Part shown: positions 9,428-17,696 of the stretch, piece after piece
How positions within the stretch are numbered: the stretch's first letter is position 1
Layout: each line of letters begins with the position of its first letter
DNA from: Streptomyces sp. NBC_00154
GTDB lineage: Bacteria > Actinomycetota > Actinomycetes > Streptomycetales > Streptomycetaceae
Length of the DNA stretch: 64,000 nucleotides
NCBI RefSeq assembly: GCF_026342835.1
Contig: NZ_JAPEMI010000002.1
Location: 558,001-622,000, forward strand
Direction: 5' to 3'
Made by a program: the position numbers and the translations under genes
The notes under the pieces: model-generated
The model's database searches: none
Seen by the model: the letters and a program-made list of their open reading frames with translations, nothing else
What the model was told of the DNA's origin: nothing

Positions 9428-9883
9428 TCAGCGCGCGATCGCAGCCTCGGCCGCCGCCTTGATCCGCTGTCCGAACGCGGGGGCGTCCTTGCGCGCGGCA
9501 CCGGCGGCGAAGCCCACCAGGAGCTTGCCGATGCCGTGGCCCTCCAGGACGTTGAAGATCCGTACCCTGGTCGTTCCGTCGGCTGTGGCGTCGAGGTCGT
9601 AGCCGCCCTCGGCGGCGGTGACCAGGTTCTTCGAGAGCTCCTCCCAGCGGATGCGGGTGGGCGTCACCAGCTCCTTGATCCGGAACTCCCGCCGGGTCTT
9701 CATGCCGGCGTCCTTGACCGTGCTCCGGAACACCGTTCCCACCGCCGTCGGCCCGGCCGGCGACTTCTCGATCCTCATCACCCGTGGACTGAACTCCGGG
9801 TCGTGCTCCCCATCGGCGAGATAAGCGAACACTTCGGCGATGGGCCGGTCGATCTCGACCGTAGCCTCGAACTGAGTGGCCAT
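9428..9883 (-). CDS. SRPBCC-family (START-like) protein
   Basis: This 151-residue protein starts with ATQFEATVEIDRPIAEVFAY, the typical first strand and helix of polyketide-cyclase/dehydrase-like SRPBCC proteins. A helix-grip pattern follows, with RWEELSKNLVTAAEGGYDLD in the middle and a long C-terminal helix (GKLLVGFAAGAARKDAPAF). Such proteins bind hydrophobic ligands or catalyse simple cyclisations or dehydrations. No catalytic residue can be assigned. The ATG at 9883 follows a GAGGAG-type site. It stands alone between intergenic regions. Confidence 0.8.
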   Translation of the reverse strand: MATQFEATVEIDRPIAEVFAYLADGEHDPEFSPRVMRIEKSPAGPTAVGTVFRSTVKDAGMKTRREFRIKELVTPTRIRWEELSKNLVTAAEGGYDLDATADGTTRVRIFNVLEGHGIGKLLVGFAAGAARKDAPAFGQRIKAAAEAAIAR

Positions 9884-10225
9884 GACTTCTCCTCGTCACC
9901 CGGATCAGGTGCGCTCGGGCCGCGGGCGCGGCACGCGAACGCAGGGCCGCGAAGGCGCGGGACGGCGATCATAAGTCCGCCGGGGGCGGACGGCAGGCCG
10001 AACGACATGTGACGGCGCTGCCCGTCACCCTGGGCAGACGGTGGCGGCTCCGAAGGCGCCCGGGTGCGCCACTGCCCCGTCGGCCGTGGCGGCACCGGAG
10101 CAGCCCGCACGGCCGCTCGGTCCGATGGCATGCGATCGCCGCAGGGTCCGCTCCGGCCGGCCGCGCCGCCCCCGAACAGTCGATCAAGGCGCGCGGCTCC
10201 CACCTCGCCGCGCTCCAATGAACAC
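9884..10225. other. Intergenic region upstream of importer permease; possible rearrangement junction
   Basis: No gene is supported here. The bases directly before the permease start show no ribosome-binding site as strong as those inside the operon and no ATPase gene, although importers of this type are normally co-transcribed with one. This is where the upstream ATPase gene would be expected if the operon were intact. Confidence 0.35.
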
Positions 10226-10903
10226 GTGACTGCGCCACCCGACGACTGCCTCGCGCGCAACGACTGGCTCTGCGGGGCCTATCTGACGAGCCGTCGCGAG
10301 ATCCTCCAGGACGCCGTCATCCAGCATCTCCAGCTGACAGCGGTCTCCGTGTTCGTCGGACTGCTCCTCGCCGTCCCGCTCGCTCTCGCCGCCCGGCGCC
10401 GGCGCTGGGCGGCCGGACCCGTGCTCGGCGTGACGACCATCCTCTACACCGTGCCGTCGCTCGCCATGTTCTCGCTGCTGCTGCCGGTCTACGGACTCTC
10501 CGCCTCGCTCGTCGTCGCGGGGCTCGTCCTCTACTCGCTCACCCTGCTCGTACGGAACATCCTCGCCGGACTGCGCGCGGTGCCCGAGGAGATCCGGCAG
10601 GCCGCCCGCGGCATGGGGTACGGGCCCATCCGTCTGCTCGTCGCCGTGGAGCTGCCACTCGCTCTCCCCGCCGCCATGGCCGGGCTGCGGATCGCCACCG
10701 TCTCCGCGGTCTCCCTGGTCACCGTCGGCGCGATCGTCGGCTACGGCGGGCTGGGCAATCTCATCTACTCCGGGATGAACACCTACTTCAAGGCCCAGGT
10801 GCTCACCGCATCCGTCCTCTGCGTCGTCATCGCGGTCTGCGCCGACCTGCTGCTGCTCGGCGTCCAGCGGTTGCTGACCCCGTGGACCCGGAGGCAGTCG
10901 TGA
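10226..10903 (+). CDS. Glycine betaine/choline-type ABC importer permease 1
   Basis: A 225-residue inner-membrane protein of the OpuC/ProW type. It has about five hydrophobic segments, and the coupling-loop signature that contacts the ATPase is clear: EEIRQAARGMGYGPIRLLVA followed by VELPLALPAAMAGLR. The start GTG 10226 gives a protein of normal size for this family. It overlaps the next permease gene by GTGA, so the two are translationally coupled. The product should form a heterodimeric channel with permease 2 for uptake of betaine, choline or a related compatible solute. The usual ATPase gene is not in front of it; the best candidate is at 24347-25510 on the other strand. Confidence 0.88.
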   Translation: MTAPPDDCLARNDWLCGAYLTSRREILQDAVIQHLQLTAVSVFVGLLLAVPLALAARRRRWAAGPVLGVTTILYTVPSLAMFSLLLPVYGLSASLVVAGLVLYSLTLLVRNILAGLRAVPEEIRQAARGMGYGPIRLLVAVELPLALPAAMAGLRIATVSAVSLVTVGAIVGYGGLGNLIYSGMNTYFKAQVLTASVLCVVIAVCADLLLLGVQRLLTPWTRRQS

Positions 10904-11577
10904 AGACCCTCTCCGACACCTTGTCCTGGCTCACCAGCTCCACCCACTGGTCCGGCGACAACGGCATCTGGCACCGCCTCGAACAGCATCTGTTCCTCAC
11001 CGTCGTCTGTCTGCTGATCAGCTGTGTCATCGCACTGCCGGTGGCCCTGGTCCTCGGTCATCTGGGCAAGGGCGGCGCGCTCGCCGTCAACATCTCCAAC
11101 GTCGGCCGGGCCGTCCCCACCTTCGCCGTCCTCGTTCTGCTGCTCCTCACCCCGATCGGCAGGTACGGCGAGGGGCCGACCGTCGTCGCCCTGGTGCTCT
11201 TCGCTGTCCCACCGCTGCTCACCAACGCGTACGTGGGGATGCGGGAGGTCGACCGTGATGTCGTACGGGCCGCCCGCGGCATGGGGATGACGGGCCGGCA
11301 GCTGCTGGTACGCGTCGAGGTGCCGCTCGCTACGCCGCTCATCCTGACCGGCGTACGGATCGCCGCCGTCCAGCTCGTCGCCACCGCCACCCTTGCCGCG
11401 CTGGCGGGTGGCGGGGGACTCGGCCGGATCATCACCGCGGGCTTCAACCTCGCCTCCACGCCGCAGGTGGTCGCAGGGGCGATCCTCGTCGCCGTCTTCG
11501 CTCTGATCGTCGAAGGGATCTTCGAGATCGGGCAGCGGTTCGCCCCCACCTGGGTGCGCGGCGAGGACACCGGATGA
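10900..11577 (+). CDS. Glycine betaine/choline-type ABC importer permease 2
   Basis: The second permease, also 225 residues, begins at GTG 10900 with GGAGG seven bases upstream and overlaps the first permease's stop codon. It contains the same signature (EVDRDVVRAARGMGMTGRQ, then LLVRVEVPLATPLILTG) and about five membrane helices. It pairs with the product of the preceding gene. Its stop codon overlaps the ATG of the lipoprotein gene, so three genes form one tight operon. Confidence 0.88.
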   Translation: MKTLSDTLSWLTSSTHWSGDNGIWHRLEQHLFLTVVCLLISCVIALPVALVLGHLGKGGALAVNISNVGRAVPTFAVLVLLLLTPIGRYGEGPTVVALVLFAVPPLLTNAYVGMREVDRDVVRAARGMGMTGRQLLVRVEVPLATPLILTGVRIAAVQLVATATLAALAGGGGLGRIITAGFNLASTPQVVAGAILVAVFALIVEGIFEIGQRFAPTWVRGEDTG

Positions 11578-12527
11578 GGGCCTGCCGGACCGTACCCGTA
11601 CTTCTGACGCTGCTGCTGACGGGGACCGCGTGCACCACCGGGCCCGCCCTGGAGAGCCAGGGAGACATCACCGCCCCGCCGGGCGACAGCAGACACCTCA
11701 CCATCGGCTCCGCGGGTTTCACCGAGAGCGATCTGCTCGCTCAGATGTACGCGCTGCTGCTCGACCGGGCCGGCTACTCCACGAAGATCATCTCTGTCAC
11801 CAACCGGGAGATCTACGAACCGGCGCTGGAGAGCGGCCAGATCGACGTCGTACCGGAGTACGCCGCCACCTTCGCCGACTGGCTGAACGCCAAGAAGAAC
11901 GGCGCCGACGCCACCCCAGTCGGCTCGCCCGACCTCGACACCACCGTGAAGGCCCTGCGCGCCCTGGCCGCACCCCGCGGCCTCACCGTTCTCGCCCCAG
12001 GACGCGCCGTCGACCAGAACGCGTTCGCCGTCGCTGCCCCGTACGCGGCGAGGCACCGACTGAAGACGCTCAGCGACCTCGGCAGGTCCGGGCTGCCGGT
12101 GCGGCTGGCCGCGGGCGACGAATGCGTACAACGGCCGTACTGCGCACCCGGGCTGAAGAAGACGTACGGCATCGACATCACCGCCGTCGACCCCAAGGGT
12201 GTCGGCACCACCCAGGCCAAACAGGCGGTGCAGAGCGGTCGGGACCAGATGGTTCTGACCGCCACCACCGACGCCACCCTCGACAACTTCGGGCTCGTCC
12301 TGCTCGCCGACGACAAACACCTGCAGAACGCCGACTACCTCGTCCCCGTCGTCAACCGGTCGCGGGCCGGCAGCGCCGGGGTACGCAACGCACTGGACCG
12401 GCTCAACACTGTGCTGACCACCTCCGACCTGGCCCGCATGAACGAACACGTGGACAGCTGGCGACGGCTGCCCGAGGACGTCGCGCGGAACTACCTGGAG
12501 TCCAAGAAGCTCCTTGTAGGTGGCTGA
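11574..12527 (+). CDS. Glycine betaine/choline-type substrate-binding lipoprotein
   Basis: The 317-residue protein has a lipoprotein signal ending LLLTGTAC, so Cys20 would be lipidated and the protein held on the outer face of the membrane. The mature part shows the OpuAC/ProX fold: LTIGSAGFTESDLLAQMYAL at the start, then TNREIYEPALESGQIDVVPE, which forms part of the ligand site, and NADYLVPVVNRS near the C-terminus. It would deliver a quaternary amine such as betaine or choline to the two permeases encoded just upstream. The ATG overlaps permease 2 by four bases. Confidence 0.88.
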   Translation: MRACRTVPVLLTLLLTGTACTTGPALESQGDITAPPGDSRHLTIGSAGFTESDLLAQMYALLLDRAGYSTKIISVTNREIYEPALESGQIDVVPEYAATFADWLNAKKNGADATPVGSPDLDTTVKALRALAAPRGLTVLAPGRAVDQNAFAVAAPYAARHRLKTLSDLGRSGLPVRLAAGDECVQRPYCAPGLKKTYGIDITAVDPKGVGTTQAKQAVQSGRDQMVLTATTDATLDNFGLVLLADDKHLQNADYLVPVVNRSRAGSAGVRNALDRLNTVLTTSDLARMNEHVDSWRRLPEDVARNYLESKKLLVGG

Positions 12528-12560
12528 AGCCTCAGGGGAGCGGTGGCGGGCCGCCGAATG

Positions 12561-12800
12561 TCATACCGCCGGCTCGGGCGCCCAGCCGGGGGCATTGCCG
12601 TGCAGGACGCTGTAGTACGGATCGCCCGGACCGATCTCACCGGCACGGACGGTGTGACCGGTGAAGGCGGCCTTGTACAGGGTGGCGACCAGTTCGAGGC
12701 TCGTCCGGCCGCCGGCGCCACTGCTGCGCGGCCGCTGCTCGGCGCGCAGATCGTCGAGCAGGTCACGCAGCTGCGCTTCGTGCGAACGCGAACACGATGG
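12561..12800 (-). pseudogene. C-terminal remnant of a Gfo/Idh/MocA-type oxidoreductase
   Basis: The minus strand encodes SHEAQLRDLLDDLRAEQ, a linker, GGRTSLELVATLYKAAFTGH, then VRAGEIGPGDPYY. This is the ending of Gfo/Idh/MocA NAD(P)-dependent sugar dehydrogenases (helix, G-R-xS-xELVxAxYxxAFTG, PxDPxY). The NAD-binding half and catalytic Lys region are missing. The reading frame upstream is not dehydrogenase-like, so this is a truncated gene, consistent with a rearrangement breakpoint near here. Confidence 0.6.
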
Positions 12801-12922
12801 GCGGGCGCACACTGACCACGACCTCGTCGGGCGGGCGGACGATGCTGACATCTCGATCGAACGCTTGGCGAGGCCGCAGACGCCACTGGTGGCACCGCGC
12901 GCGACCCGCAACAATCACCGGC

Positions 12923-13696
12923 ATGGACGCCCCTCACCCGGCAGGCCCCCCACCTGCTATCCAGCCCGATCCATTGCTCTATCCGGAAGTAGCCGCAGCC
13001 AACGGCAGCTGGGTGGCATCCCTTCGCCATGCCGCCGCCGACATGCATGTCGATCTCGGCACCGTCAGGGGCCCGGAGTCTGCGACAGACAGCTGGCGAC
13101 TCATCGTCGCGAGCGTGCACGCGTCGCGCGGCTCCTTCGACGTGACACTCGGCCAACAGGAGCGAGCCTTTGGCATCCGGATGTGGTGGACCGGGGTCGG
13201 AGAAGCGGCCTGCGGCCGAACCACCGAGCTGCAGACCGTCGTCAACATCGCACACGCATGGCAGGTAGGAACCTCAGTCGCCGAACTGCGCACCAGGTGG
13301 CCGTTCCTCAAGATTGACGAGCTCACCTTGGCTCACGAGCGAGGTGAGGCTGTTGCCTTCAAATGGCAGCTCGTACGAAACGCTCCGGATCGGCTGATCG
13401 ACCACGACATCGTCGAAGCGGCGTACGCGAACCCGCTACTGCGGAGCCTCTTTCCCTTGATCAGCCACGGGAGTCTGCAGTTCAGCCGCTGCACTCACAC
13501 CCCATGGTCCTACGACGTCCCCAGCCTCCATCCTCAGCTGGGAGGAGGCTGGAGGGCGCTGCCCGCCCACAAAGGTCGAGACATTCCGGATTGCCACGCT
13601 CAAACCCCGGAGGAGGCCGTCGTGTTCGTAGTCGAGGGACTTCCCGACGGCTGCGGTCCGGCAGTGGAAGGCCCCGCGGGTCTGCTTCTCGAATAG
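12923..13696 (+). CDS. DUF6193-type protein
   Basis: The 257-residue soluble protein starts at ATG 12923. It has a beta-rich N-terminal half (GTVRGPESATDSWRLIVASV) and a helical segment (TVVNIAHAWQVGTSVAELRT followed by RWPF). Its C-terminal part contains DIVEAAYANPLLRSLFPLIS and LQFSRCTHTPWSYDVP. These features match the DUF6193 'natural product biosynthesis' family as I remember it from streptomycetes. No enzymatic motif is visible and the true role is unknown. It stands alone between a pseudogene and an insertion sequence. Confidence 0.6.
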   Translation: MDAPHPAGPPPAIQPDPLLYPEVAAANGSWVASLRHAAADMHVDLGTVRGPESATDSWRLIVASVHASRGSFDVTLGQQERAFGIRMWWTGVGEAACGRTTELQTVVNIAHAWQVGTSVAELRTRWPFLKIDELTLAHERGEAVAFKWQLVRNAPDRLIDHDIVEAAYANPLLRSLFPLISHGSLQFSRCTHTPWSYDVPSLHPQLGGGWRALPAHKGRDIPDCHAQTPEEAVVFVVEGLPDGCGPAVEGPAGLLLE

Positions 13697-13916
13697 AGAA
13701 ACAGACCACTGTCCAGACCGAAGCTTCCTGCACGGGAATCCCCCTCACTCAACAGTCCGTACAGGCTGATCAGCGGCTTCCGTCGGTGCCCCGACACCTC
13801 AACCCACGTTACGCACAGAACTTATGGAAACGCGCTTAGATCCAGCCGACGAGTGAAGTCGGAAACGACAGGCAGAGCGTCCAGACGTTTCTCCACCACG
13901 GACGTCACCGCTACTA

Positions 13917-15014
13917 GGGTGCGTATCGAGTCGTGATCAATCTGCGGGATTCGCCCTCGCGGCGGCGCCTGGACCGGTAGATGTTCTTGCATGACGCGAG
14001 TGCAACTGGCGGACACGGATTGGGAGTTCATCGAGCCGTACCTGCCCATCGGCGAGTACGGCCCGTATCCCGAGCGGCTTCGGCAGCAGTTCGAGGGCGT
14101 GATCTGGCGGTTCAAGACGGGCGGGCAGTGGCGGGAGATGCCGAAGGAGTTCGGTGCCTGGTCGACCGTCCACAACCGCTTCCGGCAGTGGCGTGACGCG
14201 GGGGTCTTCGAGGCCCTGCTGGAGGGCCTGATCGCGGAAGCCGCGAAGCGGGGCGAGGTAGACCTGTCCCTGGTCAGCGTCGACTCCACCACCGCGCGGG
14301 CTCACCACGACGCTGCCGGGATGCATCTGGAACAGGACGTCGTCGCCGCGCTGGAGAAGGCCGCCGCCGAGGAGGAGAAGGCCAGATCAAAGGGGGCGGC
14401 CTCGAAGAACAAACCGGGCCGGACACAGAATCCGATCCCGAGCGGGAAGAGCGACGACGCATCCGGCGTCGCCGAAAACTCCGACTGAAGGCCGCCCTCC
14501 TCGGACGCTCCAGAGGTGGGCAGACCAGCAAGGTCCACCTTGCCGCCGACCGCAAGTGCCGCCCGCTGGCGTTCGTCCTGACCGCGGGACAGGCCGCCGA
14601 CAGCCCGCAGTTCATCCCCGTGCTGGGGAAGATACGGGTCCGCGGGCCCGTCGGCCGCCCCCGCACCCGGCCGGACGCGGTCGCCGGGGACAAGGCCTAC
14701 TCGTCCCGCGGTAACCGGGCCCACCTGCGGAAACGCCACATCAAGGCAGTCATCCCGGAGAAGAAGGACCAGGCCGCCAATCGGACGAAGAAGGGCAGCA
14801 GGGGCGGCCGGCCCGTCAGTCACGACGCGGACCTCTACAAAGAGCGGAACACCGTCGAACGCCTGATCAACAAGCTCAAGGCCTGGCGAGGCATCGCCAC
14901 CCGCTACGACAAGACACCGGACAGCTACCTCGCCGGCCTCCACCTGCGCGCCTCGATGATCTGGATCAAAGACCTCACCCGGACCACCCATTGATCACGA
15001 CTCGATACGCGCCC
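13917..15014 (+). mobile_element. IS5-family insertion sequence (IS427-like group)
   Basis: An apparently complete 1,098-bp element. The ends, counted with one flanking base, match as inverted repeats over 26 positions (13916-13941 against 14990-15015) with one mismatch, and both flanks carry a TA dinucleotide (13915-13916 and 15015-15016) that would be the target duplication. It carries one transposase split over two frames. TA duplication and a two-frame transposase are usual for this group of IS5 elements. Confidence 0.85.
13991..14994 (+). CDS. IS5-family transposase, probably made by -1 frameshifting
   Basis: The first frame (13991-14488) gives the N-terminal part: DTDWEFIEPYLP, FEGVIWRFKTGGQWREMP, then SLVSVDSTTARAHHDA with the first catalytic Asp. 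The second frame, one base back, runs through to 14994. It supplies RSRGGQTSKVHLAAD, GDKAYSS (second Asp) and ERNTVERLINKLKAWRGIAT (catalytic Glu). The frames overlap, and AAAGGGG at 14389-14395 reads A AAG GGG in the first frame, a classic slippery heptamer. The fusion would have all DDE residues, so the element may still be active. Confidence 0.8.
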
Positions 15015-15143
15015 TAACGCTGACGCTGACACCGTGGCCGCGGGGACCGGGAAGCCTTCGACACACCCCACCCAACGCCACGCCCGGCCCGAGGACACCC
15101 CCGACCGGTCACACCATACGAATCAACCCCGCGAAGTCCGGGT

Positions 15144-16631
15144 CTAGATGCAATACCGGTGACTTTGCTGGTGCTGGCTCGTTGAGTTGGTGTGCCAAGA
15201 CCCGGACAGTTGAAGGAAGTTCAGGGCGACCGGTTTTCGGATCGCATCGCCCTCGGAGTGCTCACGCGTGCGTTTCCGCCGGAGCTGGTGGATGAGGTGG
15301 TGGCGGAGTGCGGACGCACTGAGGAACGTCGACGCCTGCTTCCCGCGCGGGTGGTGATGTATTTCGTGCTGGCGATGTGCCTGTTCTCGGGGCAGGGATA
15401 CGAGGAAGTCGGACGGCTTCTCACACAGGGCCTGGAACGGGAACGTCGCTGGTCGAAGACGTGGCGGGTGCCCACCAGCGGGGCGATCGGACGGGCTCGG
15501 CTCCGGCTGGGGGCACAACCGGTGAAGGCGTTGTTCGCCCGGGTCTGCCGGCCCGTGGCGGTCCCGGCGACGCCGGGAGCGTGGTTTCGGGGTCTGCGGT
15601 TGGTGTCGGTGGACGGGACGACCTTCGACCTTCCCGATACGGAGGCGAACGCCGCCTTCTTCGGGCGGCCGGGAACGGGGCGTGGGCAAGGCAGGAGCGC
15701 GTATCCGCAGGCCAGGGCCGCGGCCCTGGTCGAGTGCGGTACCCACGCCGTGTTCGCCGCCGACGTCGCGCCGCTGGCAGTGGACGAAACGGTCCTGGCC
15801 CGCCGCCTGTTCCCCTCGCTGACCAGGGGAATGCTGCTCCTGGCAGATCGGGGCTTCCTCGGCTTCGACCTGTGGCGGGCCGCCGCGGCGACCGGCTCGG
15901 ACCTGCTGTGGCGAGTCAGGAGCAACGCGGTCCTGCCCGTGGTGACCGCGCTGCCCGATGGTTCGTACCTGTCGGAGATCGTTGCCGCCCGGGACAAGAA
16001 CCGGCGGGCCGACCCGGCACCGGTCCGCGTCATCGAATACACCCTGGGCCCTCCCGGAGAGGGCACCGTCTACCGGCTGGTCACCACGCTCCTGGACCCG
16101 GCCGCCGCACCGGCCACGGAACTGGCCACCCTTTATGCCGAGCGCTGGGAGATCGAGACCACCCTCGATGAGATCAAGACCCACCTGGGCGGTCCCCGCT
16201 TCGTCCTGCGCTCCCAGCATCCGGACGGGGCCGAGCAGGAGATCTTCGCGTTCCTCCTCGTGCACCACGCCCTGCGCGACCTCATGCACCAGGCCGCCCA
16301 GCTGGAAAGAGAGGACCCGGACCGGATGTCCTTCATCCGCACCTTGCGCGTCGTCCGCCGGCAGACCACCAGCCAGGCGGGACTTTCCCCCCTCCCGGCT
16401 CACCCGGGCGCTGACGCAGACCCTGCATGAAATCACCGAACGTCTCCTGGAACCACGACGGTTACGGTCCAACCCGCGAGTCATCAAACGCAAAATGTCC
16501 AACTGGGCGCTCAAACACACCGAACACAACAATCCGCCTCGCCCGGACACCCCCGTCGTCGTCCTTGCCAAGCCCACCAAAACAGCCCCAACCCCACGGA
16601 CGAAGTCCTAAAACACCGGTATTGCATCTAG
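15144..16631 (+). mobile_element. IS4-family insertion sequence
   Basis: Positions 15144-15161 and 16614-16631 are perfect 18-bp inverted repeats. The outermost four bases are CTAG on both sides. Because CTAG is its own complement, it may be a 4-bp target duplication rather than part of the element; in that case the element is 15148-16627. It lies 130 bp beyond the IS5-type element and holds one transposase gene with a frameshift. Confidence 0.82.
15192..16611 (+). pseudogene. IS4-family transposase, frameshifted near the C-terminus
   Basis: The main frame (15192-16430, 412 residues) contains the IS4 catalytic regions: VSVDGTTFDLPD (first Asp), LLADRGFLGFDLW (second Asp) and YAERWEIETTLDEIK. 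The last fits the Y-2-R-3-E-6-K signature exactly. Near 16385, in a run of C's, the frame that continues the homology switches. The other frame carries on with RLTRALTQTLHEITERLLEP and PRVIKRKMSNWALK and ends at 16611. The catalytic core is complete, so the broken protein lacks only its last 75 residues or so. This may be a real mutation, a sequencing error in the C run, or a programmed shift. Confidence 0.75.
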
Positions 16632-16740
16632 GGCGTGGGTGGTGTCACCGACGCCAGGTAGGTCGCCATCTCGCTTCCGTTGTTGCTGTAGCGGTGAGGC
16701 CGTGTGGCGTCGAAGGTCAGCGCCTCGCGAGAGCAGCGTC
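16628..16740 (-). pseudogene. C-terminal remnant of a cupin/XRE-type regulator
   Basis: On the minus strand the frame EALTFDATRPHRYSNNGSEM, then ATYLASVTPPTP, ends in a TAG that is created by the CTAG at the edge of the IS4 element. A G/E-A-L-x-F-x(5)-P-H-x-Y-x-N pattern is the last strand pair of cupin domains fused to XRE regulators. Nothing upstream can be recognised. The fragment was probably cut by the adjacent element. Confidence 0.35.
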
Positions 16741-16990
16741 GGCACGATCCTTGCATCGGCGCGGGAGCAGCCGATCGGGCTCGGCGGACGCTTCTCCGCC
16801 CACCTGCCGGTCAAACCTGTGCCTGTCGGGACCTCCGAGGCCTCGACTCGGCTGCCGAGCAATCCGCATCGGACGGATCGGATCCTCTGCGTTCGTGACC
16901 GGTATGCCACGGCCGTTGGACATCTCCAGCTGATCTCTGACGCCGCGTGCCGATCCACCAGGGATCACGGGACAACCCTTTGGCGCCGCG

Positions 16991-17070
16991 TCAGACGAGG
17001 ACGCGGCCGAGGAAGTCGTGGATGTACTGGGTGATGGCCTGGAGATGGCTCTCCAGGGCGAAGTGCCCCC
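16991..17070 (-). pseudogene. C-terminal remnant of an alpha/beta hydrolase
   Basis: The minus strand encodes GHFALESHLQAITQYIHDFL followed by GRVLV and a stop at 16991. This is how epoxide-hydrolase and haloalkane-dehalogenase-like alpha/beta hydrolases end; the His of GHFALE is the catalytic one. The rest of the gene is not adjacent. The hydrolase fragment at 23700-24260, on the same strand, lacks exactly this end. Confidence 0.5.
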
Positions 17071-17696
17071 ATGAACCAGGGTGAACGGGGCCGTGCAGAG
17101 TTGGAAAGCGTGCACCAACCAAGCCGATGATTGGCCGGGGCGCGAGGGCCAAACGGGGGGCCAACGGCAGCAGCCTTCCCCGTACTCCCGTGGACGATTA
17201 CGTACAGAACCTTGCGCCTCATTGCAGGTCAAATGACAGACGCGCAAGGCCCACCGGGCCGTCGGCGGGTGCTCAACGGTGACCAACGCTGACAACCACC
17301 GACAGCTAAGTCGCAGGTCGCAGCGTGGATCGATATCACGGCCGCAGGTCAGATACCAACCCCTTCACTCCTTCGGCTCCTGATCACATGTCAGCACGAG
17401 TCGGCTCGACCGCGTGGGGCGCAGTTCCCCCAGGCGTCCCCCAAGGTGGCCACAGGGCGAGGAAAGCGTAGCTGGGGCGGTCGGCTCCGTCCGGGGCGTG
17501 TTCACGGATTCGCATAGCAGGGCACAGCAGGTGAGTTGGGGTGTAGCGCAACGACGAACTGGCCCCTCTCCGTTGTCGACATCATCAGCCGAACAGAGGC
17601 GGGCACGGTGTTGAGGGGCCAATGGCCAGCTCGGTCTGGGGTGGGCCGCTCGGCTGAGCGGAGGTAACATCCCGGCGCTGCTCGACGGAGATAGTG
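17071..17696. other. Non-coding stretch
   Basis: About 625 bases with only short, overlapping frames on both strands, none with family resemblance or a ribosome-binding site. G+C is somewhat lower and more uneven than in flanking genes, as expected for decayed DNA. No hairpin of terminator quality or repeat was noticed. Confidence 0.4.

Noticed and set aside
14472..14479. GAAAAC run as the frameshift site of the IS5-type transposase
   Set aside because: The P-site codon would not re-pair after a -1 slip; AAAGGGG at 14389 fits the rule better.
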